Of a DNA stretch of 64,000 nt, positions 16,740 to 25,425 are shown piece after piece. Position 1 is the first letter of the stretch, and the number at the start of each line of letters is the position of its first letter. Under the pieces are notes generated by a model. That model was not told where the DNA came from and made no database searches. It worked only from the letters and a program-made list of their open reading frames with translations. This DNA comes from Pullichristensenella excrementipullorum (GTDB taxonomy: Bacteria > Bacillota > Clostridia > Christensenellales > Aristaeellaceae): NCBI GenBank assembly GCA_018713365.1, contig DVOU01000025.1:59439-123438 (forward strand), read 5' to 3'. Both the position numbers and the translations under genes were made by a program.

Positions 16740-17902
16740 GCCTTGAGCCTTTCGTTCATCGCTTGGGCGGCGAGCAGCGCCGAGGCCCACGCCCATTGCA
16801 GGTTGTAGCCCCCGCAGGGGCCGTCCACATCCAGTATTTCCCCGGCGGCGTAGAGGCCGGGCACGCGGCGGGATCCGAGCGTTTGCGGGTCGAAGAGCGC
16901 GCCTTCGAGGCCGCCCGCCGTCACCTGCGCCTGCTTGAGATCGCGCGCGCCGCGCACTGGGAGCGTCCAGCCGGTGAGGGCGGTCTCCAGCGCCTGTATC
17001 TCCGCCTCTGTCAACTCCGCCGCCGATTTGGCAAGCGGTATGCCGGCGCTTTTGACCAGCACCTGCCCCACGCGCCGGGGGACGATGCCGTTTAAGAAGT
17101 CCTCCATGCGCCGCGCGGGCAGCAGGCGGGCGCGCTCGGCAAGGGCCGGGCGCTCGCCGCAGAGAAAGTCCACTTCCAGCAGCGCGCCGGGGCGGGCGAA
17201 GCGCGAAAGCTGCATGGCGGCGATGCCGGAGACGCCGTATTCGGTAAAGAGTATCTCCCCGCGCTCGCGGCGGCCCTCCATGGTGAGGACGCACTGGGCG
17301 CGCAGGCCCTTGAGGGCGGGGACAGGCTCGGTCTCCAGCGGCGAAAGCGCCGGGAAACGGCGGGTGAAGCGGTGGCCGAGCGCCTTGACAAAGGGTGCGT
17401 CCGCCGCCCCCAGCGAGGGCGCGGCAAGCCCGCCCGTGGCCAGCAGCGCGCAGCGGCCCGCGGCGGTGCGGCCGTCCTCCGCCGTGGCGACAAGCTCCCG
17501 GGAGAGGGAACGCACGCGAAAGCCGGTCACTTCCTCGCCCCCGGCCTCGGCAAAGGAAAGGCGCAAAGCGTCCAGCACGGAGGCGGCCATGTTGCTGGCC
17601 GGATAGGCGCGGCCCTCCGCGTCCACGCGCGCCGGTATGCCGAGGGAAGAAAAGAACTCCAGCACCTTTGGGGGCGGGAAGGCGGCGAGGGCGGGCGCGG
17701 CAAGGGCGGCGTCGCCGAAGTAGTCCTTCGCGGAGGCGTTTATGTTGGTGAAATTGCAGCGGCCATTGCCGGTGGAGAGCAGCTTGCGCCCCACGCGCGG
17801 CTGCGCTTCGAGGATGGCGGTGCGCCAGCCCGCGCGCGCAAGCGACACGCCCGCCGCCAGACCGGACGCGCCGCCGCCTATGATGATGGCGTCGTACCTC
17901 AC
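16736..17902 (-). CDS. HI0933-family flavoprotein (aminoacetone oxidase-like)
   Basis: 388 residues starting at GTG 17902, where GTGA overlaps the HelD stop. N-terminal FAD motif IIGGGASGLAAGVSLARAG, the family signature KLLSTGNGRCNFTN (about residues 39-52), LATGGLAAPSLGA and a C-terminal GLYAAGEILDVDGPCGGYNLQWAWASG-like segment. Members bind FAD; the biological substrate is not established. It shares the operon with another flavoprotein downstream and the HelD-like ATPase upstream. Confidence 0.88.
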   Translation of the reverse strand: MRYDAIIIGGGASGLAAGVSLARAGWRTAILEAQPRVGRKLLSTGNGRCNFTNINASAKDYFGDAALAAPALAAFPPPKVLEFFSSLGIPARVDAEGRAYPASNMAASVLDALRLSFAEAGGEEVTGFRVRSLSRELVATAEDGRTAAGRCALLATGGLAAPSLGAADAPFVKALGHRFTRRFPALSPLETEPVPALKGLRAQCVLTMEGRRERGEILFTEYGVSGIAAMQLSRFARPGALLEVDFLCGERPALAERARLLPARRMEDFLNGIVPRRVGQVLVKSAGIPLAKSAAELTEAEIQALETALTGWTLPVRGARDLKQAQVTAGGLEGALFDPQTLGSRRVPGLYAAGEILDVDGPCGGYNLQWAWASALLAAQAMNERLKA

Positions 17903-20040
17903 AGCACGATCCCCAGCTTTTTGAGCATCTCCTTGTCGGCCAGCAGCGTGGCCGCGTGCAGGGCGCGCGAGCAGGCGGTGTAGAGGCGGCGGCGCTCGTC
18001 GTCGGTCAGCTCCGCGTCCGGCCAGGCGACGATCACCGCGTCGAACTCCAGGCCCTTCATCAGGTGATAGCAGCCGACCACGGTATCGCCGTTTTCATAC
18101 TGCCAGTCGTCCTCGCCGCCATCGAAGCGGTAGACGTTGGGCAGCTTTTCACAGAGCTTTTCCGCGCCCTTCTGCGTGCGGGTGATGACGGCGATGGAGC
18201 GGTAGCCCGCCTCGCGGAAACCCTCGAGCGTTTTCTGCACGGTTTCGAGGCTGTACGGGGCCACCACGGGCATGTCGCCCTCGCGGCCAAAGGGCTTTAA
18301 GCGCTCCGCGTCCGGAAGGATGGCGTTGCAGAGGCGGGCGATGGGCAGCGTGGAGCGGTAACAACGGCTCAGGGACAGCACCTTCGCCTCCGGCTCGCCG
18401 AAACAGTCGCCCCAGTTGGCCGGTTCGCAGGCGTCCATGCCCGGACAGGTGCGCTGCATGGGGTCGCCCAGAAGCGTCACATGGGCGTTGGGATGATAGA
18501 GCGAGAGCAGCGAGAGCGCCGTTTCGGAATAGTCCTGCGCTTCGTCCACCAGCAGGTGGTAGATGCTCTTGTCCGGCGCGGCGAAGCCAAGGCGCACCAT
18601 CAGCCACGCCTCGGCCACGGCGTCCTCCCACCAGGTGAGGCCGGCTTCGCAGTTTTCCTTATAGAGGTCGCGTAGCTCTCTGGGCGCGTCGCGCATAACT
18701 TCGGTGAGCAGGCGCTGCCCCTTGATCTCCAGCATGGAGCGCAGCTGGGCGCGCACGGGCTGGAGGCGCTGGGAGACGGCCATCTTGCTGACAAAGGTCA
18801 GTTCGCGGCCCTGATAGTGGCCCTCGAACTGCTTTTCGTACTGCTTGTAGAGGCTGCTCTCCCAGCTGGCCATGCGCGTTTCCAGCGTGGCGCGCACGCG
18901 CTCCAGGCGCTGGGCCGGGGTGAGCAGTTTGAACTCGTCCTTGTACATGCGCCGCAGTTCCTCGCGGCGGATGAGGGGCTTGCCGTCCAGCCATACGTTG
19001 GCAAAATTGGGGCCAAAGGTGGCAAACGATTCGGCGCACTTGCGCAATTCCTGCAAAAACGCCTTGCCGCTCTTGAAGCGCACGGAGTTCAGGCGCATCT
19101 CGTCGGGCTGTTCGAGCAGCTTTTCCGTCTGCTTGAGCGGCGATTCGACCTTTTTGCCGAGAATGTCCTCGACGACCTCCCGCAAGGTACGCGAACGTAT
19201 GTTCTCTTCGCCGAGATCGGGCAGCACGGCGGATATGTACTCCGAAAAGGCGCTGCCGGGGGAAAGGATCTGTATGCGGCGGGCGTCGAGCGTGTCGCGC
19301 TGGCGGTACATGAGGAAGGCGGCGCGGTGCATGGCGATGGAGGTCTTGCCCGAGCCGGCCCCGCCCACCACGCACAGCACCCGCGCGTTCTTATAGCGGA
19401 TGGCGGCGGACTGCTCCGCCTGTATGGTGGAGACCACCTGACGCATGTGGCGGCTGGTGGCCTGGGAGAGCAGGTCGAGGAGGATGCCGTCGTCTATGTT
19501 GAGCTGGGTATCGACATAGTATTTGAGGCGGCCGTTCTCCATGCGGTACTGGCGCTTGAGCGTCATTTCGCCGCGTATCTCGCCGGAGGGGCTGTCGTAG
19601 CGGCAGGGGCCGGGCATGGAATCATAATACAGCGAGCAGACCGGCGCGCGCCAGTCGTGTACCAGCATCTCGTCATCCTTGCCGCGCAGGCTGTACAGGC
19701 CGATGACGATCTTCTCCGGCGCATTTTCGCCCGCCTCGGCAAAATCGACGCGCGCGAAAAACGGCGCCATCAGCATGCGCTTGTAGCGCGCGGCGAGGTC
19801 GTCGGTGAACGACTTGCGCACAAGGTAGCGGTCCACCTCGGCGGAGAGCTGTTCAAGGTCCTGCGGCGAGAGCGCGGTGGGCTTCATGCGCAGCTCATCC
19901 CAGGCGTCGGCCACGATCATATGCACGGCCTCGGCGTGGTCGGCGGAGATGCTCGTGGACTGCTCGATGACGGAGAGCAGGAGCTGCTGCACGCGCTGCG
20001 TGTATTCCTGTTCGGCGCGAAGCACCTGTGGATCGTTCAC
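17899..20040 (-). CDS. helD: HelD-like UvrD/superfamily-1 ATPase (RNA polymerase recycling type)
   Basis: 713 residues from GTG 20040, preceded by GGGAGGG; the open frame upstream overlaps the promoter, so the longer form is rejected. Long N-terminal arm (residues 1-130), Walker A GGAGSGKTS around 225-233, an inserted region, Walker B LVDEAQDYS, LLGDPMQRT, the GLEFDAVIV motif and the TACSRALH end. In Bacillus, HelD removes stalled RNA polymerase; DNA helicase IV is the alternative. Length and N-terminal arm favour HelD. First gene of a four-gene overlapping operon. Confidence 0.85.
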   Translation of the reverse strand: MNDPQVLRAEQEYTQRVQQLLLSVIEQSTSISADHAEAVHMIVADAWDELRMKPTALSPQDLEQLSAEVDRYLVRKSFTDDLAARYKRMLMAPFFARVDFAEAGENAPEKIVIGLYSLRGKDDEMLVHDWRAPVCSLYYDSMPGPCRYDSPSGEIRGEMTLKRQYRMENGRLKYYVDTQLNIDDGILLDLLSQATSRHMRQVVSTIQAEQSAAIRYKNARVLCVVGGAGSGKTSIAMHRAAFLMYRQRDTLDARRIQILSPGSAFSEYISAVLPDLGEENIRSRTLREVVEDILGKKVESPLKQTEKLLEQPDEMRLNSVRFKSGKAFLQELRKCAESFATFGPNFANVWLDGKPLIRREELRRMYKDEFKLLTPAQRLERVRATLETRMASWESSLYKQYEKQFEGHYQGRELTFVSKMAVSQRLQPVRAQLRSMLEIKGQRLLTEVMRDAPRELRDLYKENCEAGLTWWEDAVAEAWLMVRLGFAAPDKSIYHLLVDEAQDYSETALSLLSLYHPNAHVTLLGDPMQRTCPGMDACEPANWGDCFGEPEAKVLSLSRCYRSTLPIARLCNAILPDAERLKPFGREGDMPVVAPYSLETVQKTLEGFREAGYRSIAVITRTQKGAEKLCEKLPNVYRFDGGEDDWQYENGDTVVGCYHLMKGLEFDAVIVAWPDAELTDDERRRLYTACSRALHAATLLADKEMLKKLGIVL

Positions 20041-20082
20041 GTTCGTCCCTCCCTTGACTGGCGAAAAGAAGCCGCCATTTTC

Positions 20083-20111
20083 ATTATAACATATCCCGGC
20101 GCGAATTGCAA
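20083..20111 (-). promoter_or_regulatory. Promoter of the HelD operon
   Basis: Minus strand TTGCAA (20106-20111), 17-bp spacer, TATAAT (20083-20088). It lies within the last codons of the upstream MFS gene; the -10 box overlaps that gene's TAA. Confidence 0.75.
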
Positions 20112-21226
20112 AACGCTTCCTTCCAAACGGGGAAAAAGGCCGCCAGAGAGGCAAAGCACACCAGCGCGCAGGCGATGAAGCCGCCCGCCTCCCCGAACGC
20201 GCGCGCCGCCGCGCCGCCCAGCCAGCTTCCAAGGACGCGGGCAAGGCCATAGCAGAAGACGTTCAAAAGCGCCTGCCCCGAGGCGCGCGCCTCCCTCGCC
20301 ACCGCGCTTTGGATGTAGAGGGCCATGCTCAGGGAAATGGCGATGTAGCCAAGGCCGTGCAAGAGCTGCGCGGCAAACAGCGCCCAAACGCTTTCGCCCA
20401 GCCCCGTCAAAAGCCAGCGCGCACAGAGCGCCAGCGTGGCGACGGCCACCGTGCCCGCCGCGCCCCAGCGCCGGAAGACGCGGTCGCCCACGAGCAGGAA
20501 GGGCACCTCTGCCAGCGCGGAGATGAGATTCGCCCAGCCCAGAAGCGCGCCCGTCGCCCCGGGAAGTTCGAGAAAGCGCGTGGGGAAAAAGGCGTAGAAG
20601 TAGCCCATCGTCGCCTGCGCGGGCAGGACGAAGAGGAGCAGGCAAAGAAGCCTCCGGTTCTTGAGCAGGCGCAGGGGGCGCACCTTTTCGCGCGGGCGCT
20701 TCTCTCCGCCGAGCAGGAAGGAGGCAAGGAGCGCGAAAAGCATCAGCGCCGCCGCCGAGAGCGCCACCAGTTCCTCCCGCCCAGAGGCGTCGAGGAAAAA
20801 GCCGAAGACGAGCGCCGAGGCGGCAAAGGCCAGCGCGCCCATCAGCCGCGCGGGGCCGAAGGGCTTGCCTTCGCGCGAAAGGCGTTCCAGCGCGAGGGCG
20901 TCGCCGATGGGCTGCACCGGCGTATAGACAAAGCCGAACAGGGCCGCCAGCGCAAACAGGGCGAAGCGGCCGCGGGCGAAGGTCTGCAAAACGAGCAGCG
21001 CCGAGGATAAAAGCAGCAGCGCGCGCAGCACGCGGCCCGGAACGCGGGCGCGGTCCGCCGCCGCGCCGAAGAGCAATTGCCCGGGGATGGAGGCCGCCGC
21101 CGCGAGCGCGCAGAGCGCGCCAAGGCCCGCCGCGTCCAGCCCCCGCGCGCGGTAAAAGAGGCTGATGTAGCTCTGATAGACCGCCTGCGCGAGGAAATAG
21201 GCGGCCATGTACGCCTTGACGCGCAT
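20084..21226 (-). CDS. MFS transporter (PPP/LacY-like)
   Basis: 380 residues, twelve predicted membrane helices, short loops and an amphipathic Arg-rich middle loop (GGEKRPREKVRPLRLL). The start MRVKAYMAAYFLAQAVYQSYISLFY and GFVYTPVQPIGDALALE resemble the MFS_1_like / 3-phenylpropionate transporter branch. Substrate unknown. GGAAGGAGG precedes the ATG. The 3' end carries the HelD promoter. Confidence 0.8.
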   Translation of the reverse strand: MRVKAYMAAYFLAQAVYQSYISLFYRARGLDAAGLGALCALAAAASIPGQLLFGAAADRARVPGRVLRALLLLSSALLVLQTFARGRFALFALAALFGFVYTPVQPIGDALALERLSREGKPFGPARLMGALAFAASALVFGFFLDASGREELVALSAAALMLFALLASFLLGGEKRPREKVRPLRLLKNRRLLCLLLFVLPAQATMGYFYAFFPTRFLELPGATGALLGWANLISALAEVPFLLVGDRVFRRWGAAGTVAVATLALCARWLLTGLGESVWALFAAQLLHGLGYIAISLSMALYIQSAVAREARASGQALLNVFCYGLARVLGSWLGGAAARAFGEAGGFIACALVCFASLAAFFPVWKEAFCNSRRDML

Positions 21227-21248
21227 ACAGTCCTCCTTCCCAAAGCAC

Positions 21249-21273
21249 GGGCGGGGAAGTTCTCTCCCCCGCC
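21249..21273. repeat. Hairpin repeat, copy 1, upstream of the MFS gene
   Basis: GGCGGGG / CCCCCGCC arms around AAGTTCTCT. Nearly identical to a second hairpin at 21367-21394. It lies in the 5' untranslated region of the MFS gene. Confidence 0.6.
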
Positions 21274-21366
21274 TTTGGTTGTTGACAAAGTGGGCAAATG
21301 GACAGAGCGTCGAGAAAGCCCGAATAGCAACAGTCCCTGCTGATTTTAGAATATCAGGGGGGCTTT

Positions 21367-21394
21367 GGGGCGGGGAAGTTTCCTCCCCCGCCCC
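21367..21394. repeat. Hairpin repeat, copy 2, after the SpoIIP-like gene
   Basis: GGGGCGGGG / CCCCCGCCCC arms around AAGTTTCCT, ending three bases from the stop of the amidase gene. It may act as a weak terminator on the minus strand, but no T run follows (AAAGCCCC). Confidence 0.55.
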
Positions 21395-21397
21395 GGT

Positions 21398-22471
21398 TCA
21401 GCGTTCCTTGCTGCCCCTGTCGGGCTTTTTGCCCACCGCGCCGGCGGTCATTTCGCTGCCGGTGCGCCTGATCCTGTTCCAGATGGCGGAAAGGCGGCCG
21501 GTGGAGGCCAGCGCATAGATGACGGCGATGACGACCACCGCGCCGATGACCCAGAAAACGCCCGAGGCCACGCCGCTTGGCTCCGCGCTCTCCTCGGCCA
21601 CGGCGCTCTCGCCGTAGAGGACTTCGGCGATGACGTCGGCGATGTAGTCCGTCGAGGCCATGACCTTGTCCTTCTCGATCTCGTGCGTGCCCATCTCCAG
21701 CAGCAGCGCGCGGGGGTAGAGTTCCTGATTGTAGTTGCCCTTGCCGATATAGATGTCCTTGACAAGGCCGGGGTATTCCTCGTCGGCCACGGCCTTGATC
21801 TGCTGGGCGAAGGCGCGGTTCTCGTCGCCGTTGGGGTTGGAGCGGCCGACGAACAGGCGCACCTTGCTCACGTCCTCGCCCTCCACCTCCGTCTCATACT
21901 GCTCGGCGGGGATGGCGTCGCGGTGGATGTCGAGCAGGGCGTCGGGGCCGTCCTTGAGCAGTTCTTCCGCCGTGCGGCGCGAGCGGCGGTAGGCGCCGGC
22001 GTCGTGGGGGTGGAAGGTCTCCCTGGAGTAGACCACCTCGATGCCGCGCTCCTCAAAGCTCTTGGCCAGCGCCTCGCCCACGTCGTAGATGCCGGCATCC
22101 TCCAACTTGGAGGATTCGCCGTCCGAGGGTACGTAGCTCTCGTCGGAGTGGGTGGAATACATGGCGATCTTCTTTTCCGGCTCGGCGGCGGCGATCAGCG
22201 AGGCGAAGGCCGTCGCCGAGGCGCCGTCCAGCGTGGCGGGGCCGATGTACTCGGCGCGGGCGGTGCGCGCTGAATCGTCCACGGAGGCGACGCGGTAGAG
22301 GCGGTCGTCGCCGGAGATGTACTCGTCGCCGACGTACATGCGGCCCGCGCGCATGGTCAGTTCATTGCCCTGCGCGTCGTAAAGGGTGTATACGCTCTCG
22401 CCGTCCATCTCCGCCCGCGCGGGGACGGCAAGGGCGATGAGCGCGACGACCAGTATCCACAAACGCTTCAT
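21398..22471 (-). CDS. SpoIIP-like N-acetylmuramoyl-L-alanine amidase with C-terminal membrane anchor
   Basis: 357 residues. Signal peptide at 1-20, then the SpoIIP amidase core: YSTHSDESYVPSDG with His108, LLDIHRDAIP with His183, VGRSNPN, and NYNQELYPRALLLEMGTHE with Glu259. These match the zinc/catalytic positions of SpoIIP, which cleaves stem peptides during engulfment. Unlike typical SpoIIP, which is anchored by an N-terminal helix, this one has a membrane segment near residues 303-323 and a basic tail. ATGA overlap with the DUF1614 gene upstream. A role outside sporulation is possible. Confidence 0.82.
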   Translation of the reverse strand: MKRLWILVVALIALAVPARAEMDGESVYTLYDAQGNELTMRAGRMYVGDEYISGDDRLYRVASVDDSARTARAEYIGPATLDGASATAFASLIAAAEPEKKIAMYSTHSDESYVPSDGESSKLEDAGIYDVGEALAKSFEERGIEVVYSRETFHPHDAGAYRRSRRTAEELLKDGPDALLDIHRDAIPAEQYETEVEGEDVSKVRLFVGRSNPNGDENRAFAQQIKAVADEEYPGLVKDIYIGKGNYNQELYPRALLLEMGTHEIEKDKVMASTDYIADVIAEVLYGESAVAEESAEPSGVASGVFWVIGAVVVIAVIYALASTGRLSAIWNRIRRTGSEMTAGAVGKKPDRGSKER

Positions 22472-23136
22472 TTTTCCCGCTCCCTTCGCAGAAATTCGCC
22501 GCTCTCGATGCTGTATTCGCGGTCCGGGCCGCGCCTGCCGCGCGCCATGCGCTCGCGCACCTCGCCGATGAGTTCGCTGAGCAGCACCGCGAGAATGCCG
22601 GAGATGACCACCGCGTCGTAAGCCCCCGCGCCGCCGAGGGAAAGCGTCTGGGAAACGCCCTGCGACCAGACCTCGATGGAGGCAATGACGTCGGAAATGA
22701 GTACGCCCACAACGCCGGCGATGAAGGCCGAACGCCGCGAACGGCCGAACAGACAGGCGATGACGCCGCCGGCCACGCCGTAGAGGTAGTTGGGGTCGAA
22801 GGTGATGGCCTCCGGCTCATCGGCGGTGTAACGGCCGATGATGTAGCAGACCACGCCCGTGACCAGCGAGGCGGCGATGGCGCGGCCGCGCTCCATCCAC
22901 GTGCCGGCGCGCACGAACAGGTAGACGCAGAGGATGAGCGGCATCACGCAGCCGCCAAGGTTCACCGTGACTTCGCCCCCGAGCGGTATATCCGGCAAAA
23001 AGCCCAGCGCGATGATGAGGGCGATGAAGAAAAGCGCCTGCTTGTCCGTGAGGCGCAGGCGGTCCAGAGCGCGCTGCCCCGCGCCAAAGATCACCAGCAG
23101 GCCGGTGACGATGAGTACGATGAGTCCGATGGACAT
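22468..23136 (-). CDS. DUF1614-type polytopic membrane protein
   Basis: 222 residues with six or seven hydrophobic helices. The GGAGAYDAVVISGILAVLLSE segment and the acidic TADEPEAITFDPNYLYG loop fit the DUF1614 family. Function unknown. The cytosolic C-terminal tail is charged. It is translationally coupled to the SpoIIP-like amidase, so the two may work together at the envelope. GGAGGG precedes the ATG. Confidence 0.65.
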   Translation of the reverse strand: MSIGLIVLIVTGLLVIFGAGQRALDRLRLTDKQALFFIALIIALGFLPDIPLGGEVTVNLGGCVMPLILCVYLFVRAGTWMERGRAIAASLVTGVVCYIIGRYTADEPEAITFDPNYLYGVAGGVIACLFGRSRRSAFIAGVVGVLISDVIASIEVWSQGVSQTLSLGGAGAYDAVVISGILAVLLSELIGEVRERMARGRRGPDREYSIESGEFLRREREK

Positions 23137-23252
23137 GAAACATCCCTCCTGCTCTCTATCTTTTCCGCAAATGGCGTTTTCAGGCGCGGAGATTTTTGCC
23201 AGCGGCGGCGCTTCCGCTCTTGCATCGCGGCGAAAAATACGGTAGAATATTG

Positions 23253-23258
23253 TATAAT
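23253..23258 (+). promoter_or_regulatory. -10 box upstream of the 105-aa gene
   Basis: TATAAT; the A-T-G inside it is not a credible start codon because transcription would begin downstream. No clear -35. Confidence 0.5.
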
Positions 23259-23322
23259 GGCGATAGGGCGTGTTCGATCGCGGGGCAGTCGCGCGCTATT
23301 TGAGGAAAGCTGGGGTGAGACT

Positions 23323-23640
23323 GTGTCATTCGTGGATGTTGATTTTGCCTATATGCCTCCCGGAAGTTATACTGTTCTGCCGGATGATACGATTTATTTC
23401 GACATGAAATATTGCACCGAGGAACAAAAGGCACGCATGCTGCGCGAATGGCCGGCGTACCTTGAGCGCATGAAAGAAAAGCATCAAAGCGGCCGATGGG
23501 ATTCCCGCGACGTTGCTTCCGGCGAGAATGCGCCAAAGGAAAACTGGGAAGCGACCGCCGAACACGCGGAGGAATTGCTCTTTCCCTGGCTCATAGAGCG
23601 GCGCAGGAAAAAGGAAGCGGAGAAATCGCAGGGATCGTGA
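23323..23640 (+). CDS. Hypothetical protein (105 aa)
   Basis: Starts at GTG 23323, supported by GGGGTGAG upstream and by the -10 box at 23253, which excludes the longer frame. Soluble, charged, with an N-terminal beta-rich part (SFVDVDFAYMPPGSYTVLPDD) and a helical C-terminus ending in a basic KK-rich tail. Its base composition is less GC-rich than its neighbours. No family recognised. It sits 25 bases ahead of the HAD gene, which has its own ribosome site. Confidence 0.55.
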   Translation: MSFVDVDFAYMPPGSYTVLPDDTIYFDMKYCTEEQKARMLREWPAYLERMKEKHQSGRWDSRDVASGENAPKENWEATAEHAEELLFPWLIERRRKKEAEKSQGS

Positions 23641-23665
23641 AACTTATCAACGCCAGAGGGGACGG

Positions 23666-24484
23666 ATGCCTATGATACGGCTGATCGCTACGGATATGGA
23701 CGCGACGCTGCTCGACGACGAAAGCGAGGTCACGCCCCGCACCGCGCGCGCCGTGACAAGGGCGATGGAGGCGGGCGCGCGCTTCGTCATCGCCAGCGGA
23801 CGCATGTACGAGACCGCGCGGCCCTACGCCGAGCTGCTCAACGCCAACGCGCCGATGATCGCCTTCAACGGCGCCATGGCCTGCGACTGGCAGACGGGCG
23901 CGCCGCTGTTCAAGACCGCCATTCCCGCGGAAACGGCGCGAGAAGTGTGCGCCATGGCGGAAGCGCGCGGCGTGTTCATCCAGTATTTCCCCGAGCGGGG
24001 GCTGTTTTATGCCAGGCGCGACCCCGCGGTCAGCGACGAATACGAATCGCGCGTGCGCTATCGCGGCACCGAGACCGGGGAGCCGCTCTCCGCGTGGATC
24101 AAGGACGCGCCGCTCAAATTGCTCTGTCTGGGCAAGCACGCGCCGCTGCTGGCCCTGCGCGAGGCGGTCTGTGAAGCCTTTCCCGGCCTGAAGTTGATGT
24201 TTTCCCGCCCCACGTATCTGGAGATCGTCAGCGGCGAGGTGGACAAGGGCAAGGCCCTGCGCGCCGTGGCGGAACAGCTGGGCGTCCGCCGCGAGGAGAT
24301 CGCCGCCTTTGGCGACGCGGACAACGATCTGGGCATGCTCACCTACGCCGGGCAGGGCTATGCCATGGCAAACAGCAGCGAGGAAGTACTCGCGCGCGTT
24401 CCCCGGCACGCGCGGGCAAATACGGACGACGGCGTGGCGCGGGTGCTGGAAGAACTGCTCGCCCGCGGCGAGATCGGAGGTTGA
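23666..24484 (+). CDS. Cof-type HAD-IIB phosphatase
   Basis: 272 residues. HAD motif I DMDATLLDD (Asp10/Asp12), motif II VIASGRM, a Cof-type cap, motif III with Lys in EVDKGKALRA and motif IV FGDADNDLGML. These enzymes dephosphorylate sugar phosphates or cofactors; substrate not predictable. Two possible starts, ATG 23666 and ATG 23672; GAGGGG lies closer to ideal spacing for neither, and homologues usually begin at the second. Three bases separate it from hprK, so they share an operon. Confidence 0.88.
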   Translation: MPMIRLIATDMDATLLDDESEVTPRTARAVTRAMEAGARFVIASGRMYETARPYAELLNANAPMIAFNGAMACDWQTGAPLFKTAIPAETAREVCAMAEARGVFIQYFPERGLFYARRDPAVSDEYESRVRYRGTETGEPLSAWIKDAPLKLLCLGKHAPLLALREAVCEAFPGLKLMFSRPTYLEIVSGEVDKGKALRAVAEQLGVRREEIAAFGDADNDLGMLTYAGQGYAMANSSEEVLARVPRHARANTDDGVARVLEELLARGEIGG

Positions 24485-24487
24485 ACT

Positions 24488-25423
24488 ATGGTTCTGGAAG
24501 CGGATCTGGTCAAGGCCCTCAATCTCAAGACCATCATCGCCGCCGAAAACGGCCGGCTGAACATCGAAGTCTCCAACGTCAACCGCCCCGGGTTGCAGCT
24601 GGCCGGGTACTGGGACTTTTTCGGCTATGAGCGCCCGCAGCTGTTGGGCATGGTGGAGATGACCTACCTTTCCATGCTGGACAAGGCCACCCGCCACGAG
24701 CGGCTGACGCGCTTTTTCAGCTACGACATTCCCTGCATCATCATCGCCCGCTCCATCCCCTGTTTTGACGAAATGCTGGTGCTGGGCGCGGCGCGCAAGA
24801 TACCCATCTACTCCGCCGCGCCGGAGACGACGCAGGTGGAAGTGGAGCTGATCTCCTTTTTGCGCGACTATCTGGCTCCGCGCGAGACCATGCACGGCGT
24901 GCTGGTCAACGTTTACGGCAGCGGATTGCTCATCACCGGCGAGAGCGGCGTGGGCAAGAGCGAGACGGCCATTGAGCTGGTCAAGCGCGGCCATCAATTG
25001 GTGGCGGACGACGTGGTGGACATCCGCCGTGTGTCGGACGACCGTCTGGTGGGCGAATCGCCGGAACTGGTGCGGCATTTCATGGAGATACGCGGCGTGG
25101 GCATCATCGACATCGCCACCATGTACGGCGTGGGCGCGGTCATCCGCTCCAAGACCATCGATCTGGAAGTCAAGCTGGAAAACTGGCAGCAGGGCAAGGA
25201 ATACGACCGGCTGGGCCTGACCGACCAGTACGGGGAGATCCTCGGGGTGAAGGTGCCCTATATACTCATCCCCATCCACCCCGGGCGCAATCTGGCCATC
25301 GTGCTGGAGGTGGCGGCGCGCAACTTCCGCCTCAAGCAGATGGGCTACAACGCCGCGCAGGAACTGGCGCACCGCCATATGGAGCGCGCCATGCGCGCCC
25401 AGCAGGAAGAAAGCGAGGAATGA
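24488..25423 (+). CDS. hprK: HPr kinase/phosphorylase
   Basis: 311 residues, usual length. N-terminal domain, then HGVLVNVYGSGLLI with His136, the Walker A GESGVGKSE (151-159), the HprK signature MEIRGVGIIDI and the C-terminal HPGRNLAIVLEVAARNFRLKQMG. It phosphorylates Ser46 of HPr and so controls carbon catabolite regulation in Firmicutes. It overlaps or abuts the glucokinase gene, an informative pairing. No ptsH or ccpA is in the window. Confidence 0.96.
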   Translation: MVLEADLVKALNLKTIIAAENGRLNIEVSNVNRPGLQLAGYWDFFGYERPQLLGMVEMTYLSMLDKATRHERLTRFFSYDIPCIIIARSIPCFDEMLVLGAARKIPIYSAAPETTQVEVELISFLRDYLAPRETMHGVLVNVYGSGLLITGESGVGKSETAIELVKRGHQLVADDVVDIRRVSDDRLVGESPELVRHFMEIRGVGIIDIATMYGVGAVIRSKTIDLEVKLENWQQGKEYDRLGLTDQYGEILGVKVPYILIPIHPGRNLAIVLEVAARNFRLKQMGYNAAQELAHRHMERAMRAQQEESEE

Positions 25424-25425
25424 AC

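Noticed and set aside
23257..23322. Upstream ATG start for the 105-residue protein
   Set aside because: The ATG lies within the TATAAT box, so it would not be transcribed; GTG 23323 has a ribosome site.
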